A stretch of 64,000 bases of DNA from Chromatocurvus sp046260765 (GTDB lineage: Bacteria > Pseudomonadota > Gammaproteobacteria > Pseudomonadales > Halieaceae), in assembly GCA_046260765.1 (NCBI GenBank), contig JBHEOO010000015.1:1-64000 (forward strand), given 5' to 3'. Numbering within the stretch: position 1 is the first letter of the stretch; the number at the start of each line of letters is the position of its first letter. The translations under genes were made by a program, and so were the position numbers. Of the stretch, positions 34,769-43,215 are shown piece by piece. The notes beneath the pieces are model-generated. The model had not been told where the DNA came from. It saw only the letters and a program-made list of their open reading frames with translations, and did no database searches.

Positions 34769-35743
34769 ATGTCGGGGCCGCACGTCTCTTTTACCGAATC
34801 CGCCCGCCGCACCATTCGCATGGAAGCCGAGGCCGTCGCGGCCCTGGAGTCCCGCATCGGTGACGCCTTCGCGGCCGCCTGCGAGATTTTCCTGCACACG
34901 CGAGGCAGGGTTATCGTCACCGGCATGGGCAAATCCGGGCATGTGGCCACCAAGATCGCCGCCACCCTCGCCAGCACGGGCACACCCTCGTTTTTCGTCC
35001 ACCCCGGCGAGGCGAGCCATGGCGACATGGGCATGATCACCGCGCAGGACAGCGTGCTCGCTCTTTCAAACAGTGGCACTACCGCAGAGCTGGTCATGCT
35101 CGTTCCGCTGCTGAAGCGGCTCGGTGTCCCCCTGGTGAGCATGACCGGCAATGCCGAATCAACCCTGGCCCGCGCGGCAGACGCCCACATCGACTCCGGC
35201 GTTGCGACTGAAGCCTGCCCCCTCGACCTGGCACCGACGTCCAGCACCACGACGGCACTGGTTCTGGGCGACGCCCTGGCCATTGCCCTGCTGGAAGCGC
35301 GCGGTTTCACTGCGGAGGATTTCGCCTTCTCCCACCCCGGCGGCGCGCTCGGCAGAAAGCTTCTGCTCAAGGTCGAGGACGTCATGCGCAGCGGCAGCGA
35401 TATCCCCCGGGTGGCTGTAGACACACCGCTTGCCAGCGCGCTGCTGGAAATCAGCAACAAGGGCCTGGGTATGACCACGGTTCTTGACGGGGACCGCCTC
35501 GCCGGGGTGTTCACTGACGGCGACCTGCGCCGCGCACTCGATGCGCGCATCGACATCAATGCCACGGCCATCGGCAGCATCATGACCCGTCACGCACTCA
35601 CGGTGGAAACCGGCACGCTCGCCGCAGAAGCCATGCGCATCATGGATGACAATCGGGTCAGCGCCCTTGTCGTACTCGATCACAGCGGCGAGGTTGCCGG
35701 TGTCATACACCTGCTGGGGCTGCTGCATGCCGGCATCGCCTGA
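34769..35743 (+). CDS. kdsD: D-arabinose 5-phosphate isomerase
   Basis: KdsD converts ribulose-5-phosphate to arabinose-5-phosphate, the first step towards Kdo. The 324-residue product has an N-terminal SIS domain (VIVTGMGKSGHVATKIAATLASTGTPSFFVHP; quoted in part, VHPGEASHGD follows) and two C-terminal CBS domains (VMRSGSDIPRV; IMTRHALTVE). It begins 13 bp after yrbG and overlaps kdsC by 17 bp. Confidence 0.96.
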   Translation: MSGPHVSFTESARRTIRMEAEAVAALESRIGDAFAAACEIFLHTRGRVIVTGMGKSGHVATKIAATLASTGTPSFFVHPGEASHGDMGMITAQDSVLALSNSGTTAELVMLVPLLKRLGVPLVSMTGNAESTLARAADAHIDSGVATEACPLDLAPTSSTTTALVLGDALAIALLEARGFTAEDFAFSHPGGALGRKLLLKVEDVMRSGSDIPRVAVDTPLASALLEISNKGLGMTTVLDGDRLAGVFTDGDLRRALDARIDINATAIGSIMTRHALTVETGTLAAEAMRIMDDNRVSALVVLDHSGEVAGVIHLLGLLHAGIA

Positions 35744-36278
35744 GCTGACGGCAGCAGGGGCCATCAGCCCCGCTACCGCCGCCTGCGTACGCCTGCTCGT
35801 GCTGGATGTCGACGGTGTGCTGACCGACGGACGACTGCTGTACAGCAACAATGGCGAGGAATTGAAGGCATTCAATATCCGGGATGGCCTGGGCATCAAG
35901 CTGCTGCAGCGATCGGGCATCGACGTTGCCATCATCACGGGCAGACAATCTGACATCGTGCAGCGTCGGGCGAATGAGCTCGGCATCCGCCGGGTGATTC
36001 AGGGTCGCGAAGACAAGCGTCAGGCGCTTGAAGAACTCTGCGCTGAACTCGACCTGTCACTCGCGGCCTGTGCCTATATGGGCGACGATCTGCCGGATGT
36101 CGCCGCTATCCGCGCCGCCGGCTGCGGATTGACCGTCGCCAACGCCTGCGCCGCGGCGATGCAGGCCGCGCAATGGCAGAGCCGCTGTCGCGGCGGCGAG
36201 GGCGCCGTGCGCGAGGCCTGTGAGGCACTGCTGGTAGCCCGCAACGAATGGGCCGCCATCGAGGAAAGCTTTCTGTGA
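35727..36278 (+). CDS. kdsC: Kdo-8-phosphate phosphatase
   Basis: KdsC is a cytosolic HAD-family phosphatase that releases Kdo. The 183-residue product has the HAD motif I LVLDVDGVLTDG (nucleophile Asp near 27), AFNIRDGLGIKLL, motif II-like IITGRQS and CAYMGDDLPDV (motif IV). ATG 35727 lies inside the end of kdsD. Its TGA overlaps the GTG of lptA (GTGA), leaving no room for lptC. Confidence 0.95.
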   Translation: MPASPELTAAGAISPATAACVRLLVLDVDGVLTDGRLLYSNNGEELKAFNIRDGLGIKLLQRSGIDVAIITGRQSDIVQRRANELGIRRVIQGREDKRQALEELCAELDLSLAACAYMGDDLPDVAAIRAAGCGLTVANACAAAMQAAQWQSRCRGGEGAVREACEALLVARNEWAAIEESFL

Positions 36279-36910
36279 CCCCAGTGAACCGTTTTCTATG
36301 CCTGCTGCTTCCCCTGATCCTCGGGTCGGCTGGCGCGTGGGGTCTCGAGGGTGATCGCGACCAGCCCATCGAGGTGATTGCAGACCGGGCGCTGCGCGAT
36401 GATATACGTGGCTATACCGTCTATAGCGGTGATGTCCGGCTGACCCAGGGCTCGCTGATCATCGAGGCCGACAAGGTCACTATCTTTCACCAGACCCGAT
36501 CGGCAGATCGCGTGGTCGCCGAGGGGCAGCCTGCCCGAATGCAGCAGATACAGAACCCGGGAGAAGCGCCCATGAAGGCCCAGGCGCTGCGCATCATCTA
36601 CATGGTGGAGGCCGAGCGTGTGCAGCTGCGCAACGCGGCGCGGGTTGAGCAGGACGGCGCCGTGGTCAGTGGCGATCTGATCGACTACCTGATTCCCGAA
36701 CAGATTGTCCGTGCCGATACCGACAGCGACAGCGGCAGCCGTGTCCAGGTGAAGATACCGGCCGAGCGTATCAACAGGGACGACTCTGAAACCGAGACCG
36801 AAACCGAGACCGAAACCGAAGCCGAAGCCGAAGCCGAAGTCGAAGTCGAAGCCGAAGCCGGCAGCAAGAATGTCAGAGAGGACGCCAGTGGCAATCCTGA
36901 AGGCGAGTAA
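36275..36910 (+). CDS. lptA: LPS-bridge periplasmic protein LptA with repetitive acidic tail
   Basis: LptA forms the beta-jellyroll bridge that carries LPS from the inner membrane to LptDE. The 211-residue product starts at GTG 36275, has a signal peptide (FLCLLLPLILGSAGAWG) and the OstA-like core QPIEVIADRALRDD, YTVYSGDVRLTQGSLIIEADKVTI and GQPARMQQ. From about 172 to 195 the tail is an alternating Glu-Thr / Glu-Ala / Glu-Val dipeptide run not expected in LptA. lptC, normally just upstream, is missing. Confidence 0.93.
   Translation: MTPVNRFLCLLLPLILGSAGAWGLEGDRDQPIEVIADRALRDDIRGYTVYSGDVRLTQGSLIIEADKVTIFHQTRSADRVVAEGQPARMQQIQNPGEAPMKAQALRIIYMVEAERVQLRNAARVEQDGAVVSGDLIDYLIPEQIVRADTDSDSGSRVQVKIPAERINRDDSETETETETETEAEAEAEVEVEAEAGSKNVREDASGNPEGE
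36788..36859 (+). repeat. Hexanucleotide repeat inside lptA (12 units)
   Basis: Twelve in-frame hexanucleotide units, first GA(A/G)ACC then GAAGCC/GAAGTC, encode (Glu-Thr)5, then Glu-Ala and Glu-Val pairs. The run ends just before the lptB ribosome site. Such repeats can change length by slippage without shifting frame. Confidence 0.92.
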
Positions 36911-37613
36911 TCTCGCCAAGGCGTTCCGCGGTCGCCCGGTCGTCCGCGATGTGTCGCTCGAGGTGCATAGTTCGCAGGTCGTGGGGCTGCTCGGACCGAA
37001 CGGTGCCGGCAAGACCACCTGTTTCTACATGATCGTTGGCATCATTCGCGCCGATCAGGGCCACATTACGATTGACGGTGAGGACATCATCCACCTGCCG
37101 ATGCACGAACGCGCCCGGCGCGGCATCGGTTATCTGCCCCAGGAGGCATCGGTTTTCCGCCGGCTCAGCGTGCGCGACAACCTCATGGCCATTCTGGAGA
37201 CGCGGCGCGACCTCACGCGAACTGAACGACAGCAGCGCTGCGATGAGCTGCTGGCCGAATTCCATGTCTCGCATCTACGCGACAGTCCGGGGCAGGCCCT
37301 GTCGGGCGGAGAGCGTCGTCGCGTCGAAATTGCCCGGGCGCTGGCCACTGAGCCGTCGTTTATTCTTCTCGACGAACCTTTCGCCGGCGTTGATCCAATC
37401 TCCGTCTCCGATATCAAACAGATCATCCTGCAGCTTCAGGAACGCGGCATTGGGGTTCTCATTACCGATCACAACGTGCGTGAGACGCTGGATATCTGCG
37501 AGATCGCCTATATCGTAGGTGAAGGTGAAATCATCGCCTCGGGCAGTCCCCAGGACGTGCTCGACAACCCGCATGTGCGCAAGGTCTATCTCGGTGAGAC
37601 ATTCCGCCTCTGA
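36888..37613 (+). CDS. lptB: LPS export ABC transporter ATPase LptB
   Basis: LptB powers extraction of LPS from the inner membrane with LptFG. The 241-residue product has Walker A GLLGPNGAGKTTCFYM, Q-loop YLPQEASVFRRLSV, signature LSGGERRRVEIARAL, Walker B FILLDEPFAGVDPI and the switch His in ITDHNVRE. GTG 36888 (VAILKASNLAKAFRGR) is preferred because GAGAGGA lies about 6 nt upstream; ATG 36870 is possible. It overlaps the lptA end by 23 bp. Confidence 0.96.
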   Translation: MAILKASNLAKAFRGRPVVRDVSLEVHSSQVVGLLGPNGAGKTTCFYMIVGIIRADQGHITIDGEDIIHLPMHERARRGIGYLPQEASVFRRLSVRDNLMAILETRRDLTRTERQQRCDELLAEFHVSHLRDSPGQALSGGERRRVEIARALATEPSFILLDEPFAGVDPISVSDIKQIILQLQERGIGVLITDHNVRETLDICEIAYIVGEGEIIASGSPQDVLDNPHVRKVYLGETFRL

Positions 37614-37767
37614 GCGGCGCTACCGGCGCTGCCTGCGGCGGCATCACAAACACCGGTCGGAACTGCCGCACCGGCACTGCAAAGCAATTTCCGCGCCAAA
37701 CATTGCCAGCGCATCGCTGGCGGGTCTACACTGAGTCCAATGACGTAAACACCGTGTCCGGACGCCT

Positions 37768-39267
37768 ATGAAACAAGCTTTGCAGTTAAAGCTGGGCCAG
37801 CAGCTCACCATGACGCCACAGCTGCAGCAGGCCATCAAGCTGCTCCAGCTCAGCACGCTGGATCTGCAAATGGAAATCCAGCAGGTACTGCAAAGCAATC
37901 CACTCCTCGAGGTCGATGAGGGCGACGAGGCACCCGGGCCGGATAACGAGCAGGATGCCCGTGAGCCGATCACGCAGGTCAGCGACGGACCGATGGAAGA
38001 TCTCGAGCGCAGCGCCGGCGACGATGGCGGCAGCCAGCAGGACTACGAGCCAGCCATGCCGGATGATCTGCCGGTGGACACCCAGTGGGAAGACCTGGTG
38101 CCCTCTTCCGCTCCTCCCACCGGCAGCGCCAACGAGGCGAACGAATTCGATTACGACAGCCGTACGGGCAGCGTTCCCGACCTGCATGAACATCTGCTGT
38201 GGCAGCTCAATCTGACGCGCCTGTCAGACCTGGACCGCGCCATCGCCATGACCATTATCGACTCCACAGACGACAACGGTCGCCTCACAAACAGTATTGA
38301 AGACATTCACGCCCTGTGCGCCGACGAATTCGATGGTGACATCGACCTGGACGAGGTGACCGCCGTTCTGCACGCGCTGCAGCAGTTTGAGCCGACCGGC
38401 GTATTCGCCGCCGATCTGCAGGAGTGTCTGCTGCTGCAGCTGCGCCAGCTGCCCGCGCAGACCCCCTACCTGGAGCAGGCTCGCATTCTCATCACCCGGC
38501 ACATTGCCCAGCTCGGCAACGGTGACTACGCGCAGATCATGCGGCGAATGAAGCTGGATGAGGGCGCGCTGCGTAAGGTGCTGTCGCTGGTACAGGCACT
38601 GGATCCGTTTCCCGGCAAGCGCATCGGCGAGGATGACACGGAGTATGTCATCCCCGATGTGTTCGTGCGCAAGCGCGACGGACGCTGGCTGGTTGAGCTG
38701 AATCCGGATATCGCGCCACGGCTGCGCATCAATGACACCTATGCCGGCATGATCCGGCGGGCCGACAACAGCGCAGAGAACACCTACCTGCGGGACAACC
38801 TGCAGGAGGCGCGCTGGTTTCTGAAAAGCCTGCAAAGCCGCAACGAAACCCTGATGAAAGTGGCCACGGAAATCGTGGCACACCAGCGCAACTTCCTGGA
38901 ATATGGCGAGGAAGCGATGAAGCCGCTGGTGCTGCATGATATTGCCGACGCCGTCGACATGCACGAGTCCACCATTTCCCGGGTAACCACGCGCAAGTTC
39001 ATGCATACCCCGCGCGGTATCTTCGAGCTGAAGTACTTTTTCTCGAGCCACGTCGCCACCGCCGAGGGCGGGGCCTGCTCGTCCACGGCAATCCGTGCAC
39101 TGCTGAAGAAACTGATCGCGGCGGAAAACGCTCGCAAACCATTGAGCGATAGCCGTCTTGCGCAGCTGCTGTCGGAACAGGGTATACAGGTAGCACGGCG
39201 AACCATCGCCAAGTACCGGGACAGTCTGGGCATTCCGCCGTCGAATGAACGCAAACGGCTGGTCTGA
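37768..39267 (+). CDS. rpoN: RNA polymerase sigma-54 factor
   Basis: RpoN directs transcription from -24/-12 promoters with enhancer-binding activators. The 499-residue product has the Gln/Leu-rich region I (LGQQLTMTPQLQQAIKLLQLS), an acidic region II (about 50-125), the core-binding domain and the C-terminal RpoN box ARRTIAKYRD followed by LGIPPSNERKRLV. It starts 154 bp after lptB, in the standard lptB-rpoN-hpf-ptsN order. Confidence 0.98.
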   Translation: MKQALQLKLGQQLTMTPQLQQAIKLLQLSTLDLQMEIQQVLQSNPLLEVDEGDEAPGPDNEQDAREPITQVSDGPMEDLERSAGDDGGSQQDYEPAMPDDLPVDTQWEDLVPSSAPPTGSANEANEFDYDSRTGSVPDLHEHLLWQLNLTRLSDLDRAIAMTIIDSTDDNGRLTNSIEDIHALCADEFDGDIDLDEVTAVLHALQQFEPTGVFAADLQECLLLQLRQLPAQTPYLEQARILITRHIAQLGNGDYAQIMRRMKLDEGALRKVLSLVQALDPFPGKRIGEDDTEYVIPDVFVRKRDGRWLVELNPDIAPRLRINDTYAGMIRRADNSAENTYLRDNLQEARWFLKSLQSRNETLMKVATEIVAHQRNFLEYGEEAMKPLVLHDIADAVDMHESTISRVTTRKFMHTPRGIFELKYFFSSHVATAEGGACSSTAIRALLKKLIAAENARKPLSDSRLAQLLSEQGIQVARRTIAKYRDSLGIPPSNERKRLV

Positions 39268-39275
39268 ATTTATAC

Positions 39276-39299
39276 CTGCGGGCTTCACAAAGCCCGCAG
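39276..39299 (+). other. Perfect 9-bp stem-loop between rpoN and hpf
   Basis: CTGCGGGCT, a 6-nt loop and AGCCCGCAG form a perfect hairpin 8 bp after the rpoN stop. No T-run follows on the plus strand, so it may attenuate or process the rpoN-hpf transcript rather than end it. Confidence 0.6.
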
Positions 39300-39335
39300 C
39301 CGACAATGCTAAGACCTTTACACAAGGAGCATCCT

Positions 39336-39623
39336 ATGCAACTCAATATCAGCGGTCATCATGTCGATCTGACCGAACCACTCAAAGAGTACGTCGCCAG
39401 CAAGCTTGAGCGGCTGCAGCGGCACAGCAGCGAGATTACAACGACCGAGGTGACCCTGGTCGTGGAGAAAATGGTGCAGAAAGCCGAAGCCAGAATGCAC
39501 GTGGCGGGCGGCGATCTGTTCGCTGCCGCAGAATCCGAGGACATGTACGCGGCGATCGACGCCATGGCCGACAAGCTGGATCGGCAGCTCATCAAGCACA
39601 AGGAAAAACACCGGCCTCATTAG
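39336..39623 (+). CDS. hpf: Ribosome hibernation promoting factor (short HPF)
   Basis: HPF binds the 30S subunit and promotes 100S ribosome dimers with RMF in stationary phase. The 95-residue product has NISGHHVDLTEPLKEYVASKL and AEARMHVAGGDLFAAAESEDMYAAIDAMADKL (shown in part), the S30AE domain without the long C-terminal extension. ATG 39336 follows AAGGAGC; upstream in-frame codons to 39306 are not conserved. Confidence 0.95.
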   Translation: MQLNISGHHVDLTEPLKEYVASKLERLQRHSSEITTTEVTLVVEKMVQKAEARMHVAGGDLFAAAESEDMYAAIDAMADKLDRQLIKHKEKHRPH

Positions 39624-39635
39624 GAACCGTATACC

Positions 39636-40094
39636 ATGACCGATCTCAAAGAGATTCTGACCCCGGCACGCAGCCGCAGCCAGGTGCCGGGTAACAGCAA
39701 GAAGCGCATTTTCGAGCAAGTGGCAGAGCTGTTGGTGGCCGACCAGCCGGCGCTGGATGCCTCCGACATCATCACCAGCCTGCTGGCTCGGGAGAAGCTC
39801 GGGAGCACCGGGCTTGGTCGCGGCATCGCCATTCCCCACTGCCGTCTCGACGCCTGCGAGCGGCCCCTTGGCGTGCTCATCAGCCTGGCGACCCCCACTG
39901 ACTTTGACGCGCCGGACGATGAACCCGTGGATCTGCTGTGTGTTCTGGTTGTGCCCGGTGAAGCGCATCAGGAGCACCTGGAGATTCTGGCAACCCTCGC
40001 GGGCCTGTTCCGTCAGGATGGGCTGTGCAGTGCGCTGCGCGCCTGCGATACCGGCGATGAACTGTTCAATGTCATTGCCGACTGGGAAAACTGA
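39636..40094 (+). CDS. ptsN: Nitrogen PTS enzyme IIA (PtsN)
   Basis: PtsN (EIIA-Ntr) accepts phosphate from NPr and regulates potassium and other systems instead of transporting sugar. The 152-residue product has an EIIA type-2 domain with the phosphorylated His in GIAIPHCRL (about 69) and the stretch PVDLLCVLVVPGEAHQEHLEIL. It lies 12 bp after hpf and 6 bp before rapZ. Confidence 0.95.
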   Translation: MTDLKEILTPARSRSQVPGNSKKRIFEQVAELLVADQPALDASDIITSLLAREKLGSTGLGRGIAIPHCRLDACERPLGVLISLATPTDFDAPDDEPVDLLCVLVVPGEAHQEHLEILATLAGLFRQDGLCSALRACDTGDELFNVIADWEN

Positions 40095-40100
40095 CCCGCC

Positions 40101-40952
40101 ATGGAGTTGATTATCATCAGCGGGCGGTCCGGTTCCGGCAAGAGCACGGCGCTGCATCAGCTTGAGGACGAGGGCTACTACGCCATCGACAACCTGCCCG
40201 CTTCCCTGCTGCCGGCTCTCGTGGCTGAGACCCCCTCGTTATCGCGACGCGACAGCGCCGGGATCGCCGTGTGCATCGACGCGCGCAACGCCGCAACCGA
40301 ACTCGGCAATCTGGAGCAGATTCTCGGCTCACTCCCCGCATCGGTGCGCCTGCGCGTGCTCTATCTGGACGCCGACGAAAACACCCTGATACAGCGCTTC
40401 AGCGAGACCCGACGGCGGCACCCGCTGTCCACCGACAGAATACCCCTGGCCGAGGCCATACGCCTGGAGCGGGAGATCCTCGAGCCGCTCGCGGCCAGCG
40501 CAACGCTGACGCTGGATACCAGCCAGATGAGCATTCATGAACTGCGGGACGCCATTCGACAGCGCCTGGTGGGTGCGGTCGGTGAGTTGTCCACGCTTAT
40601 ACAGTCCTTTGGCTTCAAGCGCGGCGTTCCCGCCGACGCCGATCTCGTGTTCGACCTGCGCATGTTGCCCAACCCGCACTGGAGCAAGGAGCTGCGACTG
40701 CTGACCGGGCGCGATACCGCCGTCTGTGAATTCCTGGAGAGTCACGAGGTGACCCACCAGTTATTTGAAGATATCAGCGGTTTTATCGATCGCTGGCTGC
40801 CGCATTACGCCAGCAGCAATCGCAGCTACATCACCATTGCCCTGGGCTGCACCGGCGGCCAGCATCGCTCTGTGTATATGGCAGAACGGCTGCACCGCCA
40901 CTGTGCATCCGGGGGCGGTCCGGTACATCTGCGTCACAGAGAGCTGCAATAG
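40101..40952 (+). CDS. rapZ: RNase adapter RapZ
   Basis: RapZ binds the small RNA GlmZ in E. coli and steers RNase E, tuning glucosamine-6-phosphate synthesis. The 283-residue product has an N-terminal P-loop GRSGSGKSTALHQLEDEGYY (8-27), ETRRRHPLS, and a C-terminal domain with ALGCTGGQHRSVYMAERL. It sits between ptsN and ptsO as in E. coli. Confidence 0.96.
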   Translation: MELIIISGRSGSGKSTALHQLEDEGYYAIDNLPASLLPALVAETPSLSRRDSAGIAVCIDARNAATELGNLEQILGSLPASVRLRVLYLDADENTLIQRFSETRRRHPLSTDRIPLAEAIRLEREILEPLAASATLTLDTSQMSIHELRDAIRQRLVGAVGELSTLIQSFGFKRGVPADADLVFDLRMLPNPHWSKELRLLTGRDTAVCEFLESHEVTHQLFEDISGFIDRWLPHYASSNRSYITIALGCTGGQHRSVYMAERLHRHCASGGGPVHLRHRELQ

Positions 40953-40964
40953 CAGTATTCTGAG

Positions 40965-41234
40965 ATGCTCCGCTGCGACATCATCATCATCAACAAACTG
41001 GGCCTGCACGCCCGGGCAGCGGCCAAGTTTGTCAGCTGCGCATCAGCCTTCACGAGCACCATTCGTGCGGGGCGTGACGGCCAGCTGGTGGATGGCAAGA
41101 GCATCATGTCGGTCATGATGCTCGCTGCGGCCAGAGGCACCAGGCTGGAGCTGGAGATCCACGGCGAGGACGAGGAAGCGGCGCTGGCGGCGCTGACCGC
41201 GCTGATAGAAAACCGCTTCGACGAGGCCGAATAA
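40965..41234 (+). CDS. ptsO: Phosphocarrier protein NPr
   Basis: NPr is the HPr-like carrier of the nitrogen PTS. The 89-residue product has the phosphorylated His in KLGLHARAAAKF (His15) and KSIMSVMMLAAARGT around the regulatory Ser site. It starts 12 bp after rapZ. Confidence 0.95.
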   Translation: MLRCDIIIINKLGLHARAAAKFVSCASAFTSTIRAGRDGQLVDGKSIMSVMMLAAARGTRLELEIHGEDEEAALAALTALIENRFDEAE

Positions 41235-41312
41235 GCGCCTCGAGTTGTTAGCGCGCGCCCTTTACCGGATAATTGTGTGAGATCCCCACCCGGAGTCCGG
41301 CGCCCCCAGCGT

Positions 41313-42668
41313 ATGTCCAGCAGCGAGTCACAGCACAGATCCAAAGCCCACGAAAGGCTCTCGGAAGCACTGGCACAGGGCTCGCTGGCCGATGTGCGCC
41401 GTATTCTGCTGAAAATGGAGCCGGCGGACGTCGCTCACCTGCTGGCATCGACGCCGCCGCGCCACCGACAGGTGCTGTGGCAGATGATCGAGGGTGAGCT
41501 CGAGGGCGAGGTGCTCAACGAGCTCAGCCCCGAGCTGCGGCTGGAATTCCTCAGCGGCATGGATCCCAGCGACCTTGCCCAGCTCGCCGCCACACTCGAC
41601 GACGACGACATTGCCGACATTCTTCAGCAGCTGCCGGACCGTGTGACCTTCGCGGTCCTCGACGCCATGGACCAGCAGGACCGGTCGCGTCTGGAACAGG
41701 TGATGTTCTACGCCGACGACACCGCCGGCGGCCTGATGAACACGGACACCATTACCATCCGCGCCGACCTGACACTCGACGTGGTGCTGCGCTATCTGCG
41801 TCGCCATGAAGAAATTCCCGAAATGACGGATAACCTGATCGTGGTCAGCCGCGACGATCGCTACGTGGGCCTGCTGCCCCTGCGCACCCTGCTCGTATCC
41901 GATCCCTCCAACTCGGTTCGCGAGATGATGGAGACGCGGCAGACGCCGATACCGGTGGACATGCCCGACGACGAGGTCGCGCGCCAGTTCGAGCGCAACG
42001 ACTGGGTGAGCGCGCCGGTGGTCGACGCGGCCGGCCGGCTGGTGGGACGCATCACGATTGATGACGTGGTCGACGTCATTCGTGAAGATGCAGACCATTC
42101 GCTGATGTCCATGGCCGGCATGAGCGAGGAAGAAGATACGTTCGCGCCTATCGTAAAGACTGCGCGACGCCGCAGCGTCTGGCTGGCAATCAACCTGGTC
42201 ACGGCGATTACCGCCGCCTCCGTGATCAACGTGTTCCAGGGCACGATCGAGAAGGTGGTCGCGCTTGCCGTGCTCATGCCGATCGTTGCCTCCATGGGCG
42301 GCATCGCCGGTACGCAGACTTTGACCGTCCTGGTGCGCGCTATTGCCCTGGGCCACATCAATGAGGAGAACCAGTTCTGGCTGGTGCAGCGCGAGGCCGT
42401 TGTCGGCCTGATCAACGGCATTATCTGGGCCGCGGTGGTCGCCGTGGCAGCGTCGCTGGTGTTCAATGACTGGATGCTCGGTGGCGTCCTTGCCGTCGCC
42501 ATGATCATCAATCTGATTACCGCCGGCGTCTCAGGGGCTCTACTGCCGCTGGTACTGGAGCGTCTGCGTATCGACCCCGCGCTTGCCGGCGGCGTGATCC
42601 TGACCACGGTCACCGACGTCGTCGGCTTCCTTGCGTTCCTTGGCCTGGCGACCGTTGTCTATGGCTGA
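41313..42668 (+). CDS. mgtE: Magnesium transporter MgtE
   Basis: MgtE is a Mg2+-gated channel of the inner membrane. The 451-residue product has an N-terminal superhelical domain (LEGEVLNELSPELRLEFLSGMDP region), paired CBS domains (NLIVVSRDDRYVGLLPLRTLL; WVSAPVVDAAGRLVGRITID, given in part) and five C-terminal helices starting SVWLAINLVTAITAASV, including the filter-region segment MPIVASMGGIAGTQTLTV. ATG 41313 gives the usual length; GTG 41277 would add 12 residues. Confidence 0.93.
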   Translation: MSSSESQHRSKAHERLSEALAQGSLADVRRILLKMEPADVAHLLASTPPRHRQVLWQMIEGELEGEVLNELSPELRLEFLSGMDPSDLAQLAATLDDDDIADILQQLPDRVTFAVLDAMDQQDRSRLEQVMFYADDTAGGLMNTDTITIRADLTLDVVLRYLRRHEEIPEMTDNLIVVSRDDRYVGLLPLRTLLVSDPSNSVREMMETRQTPIPVDMPDDEVARQFERNDWVSAPVVDAAGRLVGRITIDDVVDVIREDADHSLMSMAGMSEEEDTFAPIVKTARRRSVWLAINLVTAITAASVINVFQGTIEKVVALAVLMPIVASMGGIAGTQTLTVLVRAIALGHINEENQFWLVQREAVVGLINGIIWAAVVAVAASLVFNDWMLGGVLAVAMIINLITAGVSGALLPLVLERLRIDPALAGGVILTTVTDVVGFLAFLGLATVVYG

Positions 42669-43215
42669 AAACCATGACGGCCAGGCCTCTCTGGACAATG
42701 GCGGCGGCGATGAGCGCCCCAGCAAGAGTGCCCTCAAGCGTGAAATGACTGCCCGCCAGGCGCTGGGCGAACGCCTCTGCACATTGACCTCCCGGGAATT
42801 GGAGCAGATTCCGCTGCAGCCTGACAGTGCGCTGTATGTCGCTGTGCTGCAGTCGCGAAGCATCAGTTCCAATAGCGCACGTCGGCGCCACATGCAGTAC
42901 ATCGGCAAACTGATGCGCGACGTCGACCCCCAGCCCCTGACTGCGGCTCTGGCGCAGCTGCATGCAGCCCACGCCGCGGAGAGCGAGGCACTGCACGAAC
43001 TTGAGGCACTGCGGGATGACCTTGTGCGGCGCGGCGACCCGGCCATCAACAATCTTGTCACGCGCTGGCCGCAGGCAGACCGCCAGGTGCTGCGCCAGAT
43101 TCTTCGCCAGCATGAAAAGGAACAGGCAACCGGCAAGCCGCCGGCGGCGGGTCGCCGGCTCTTCCGCTATCTGCGGGAGCTGTCGGAATCTTCAGGCAGC
43201 GGTTCATCGGACTGA
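42661..43215 (+). CDS. darP: DarP/YjgA ribosome-associated protein (DUF615)
   Basis: DarP (YjgA) associates with late 50S assembly intermediates. The 184-residue product has KSALKREMTARQALGERLCTL, SNSARRRHMQYIGKLMRD and LVTRWPQADRQVLRQILRQH, the family core. The start overlaps the mgtE stop by 8 bp, and its last 49 bp overlap the 3' end of yhdP on the opposite strand. Confidence 0.92.
   Translation: MAENHDGQASLDNGGGDERPSKSALKREMTARQALGERLCTLTSRELEQIPLQPDSALYVAVLQSRSISSNSARRRHMQYIGKLMRDVDPQPLTAALAQLHAAHAAESEALHELEALRDDLVRRGDPAINNLVTRWPQADRQVLRQILRQHEKEQATGKPPAAGRRLFRYLRELSESSGSGSSD

Noticed and set aside
36685..36894. Ser-rich minus-strand frame opposite the end of lptA
   Set aside because: Its Ser-Val run is the complement of the hexanucleotide repeat in lptA.
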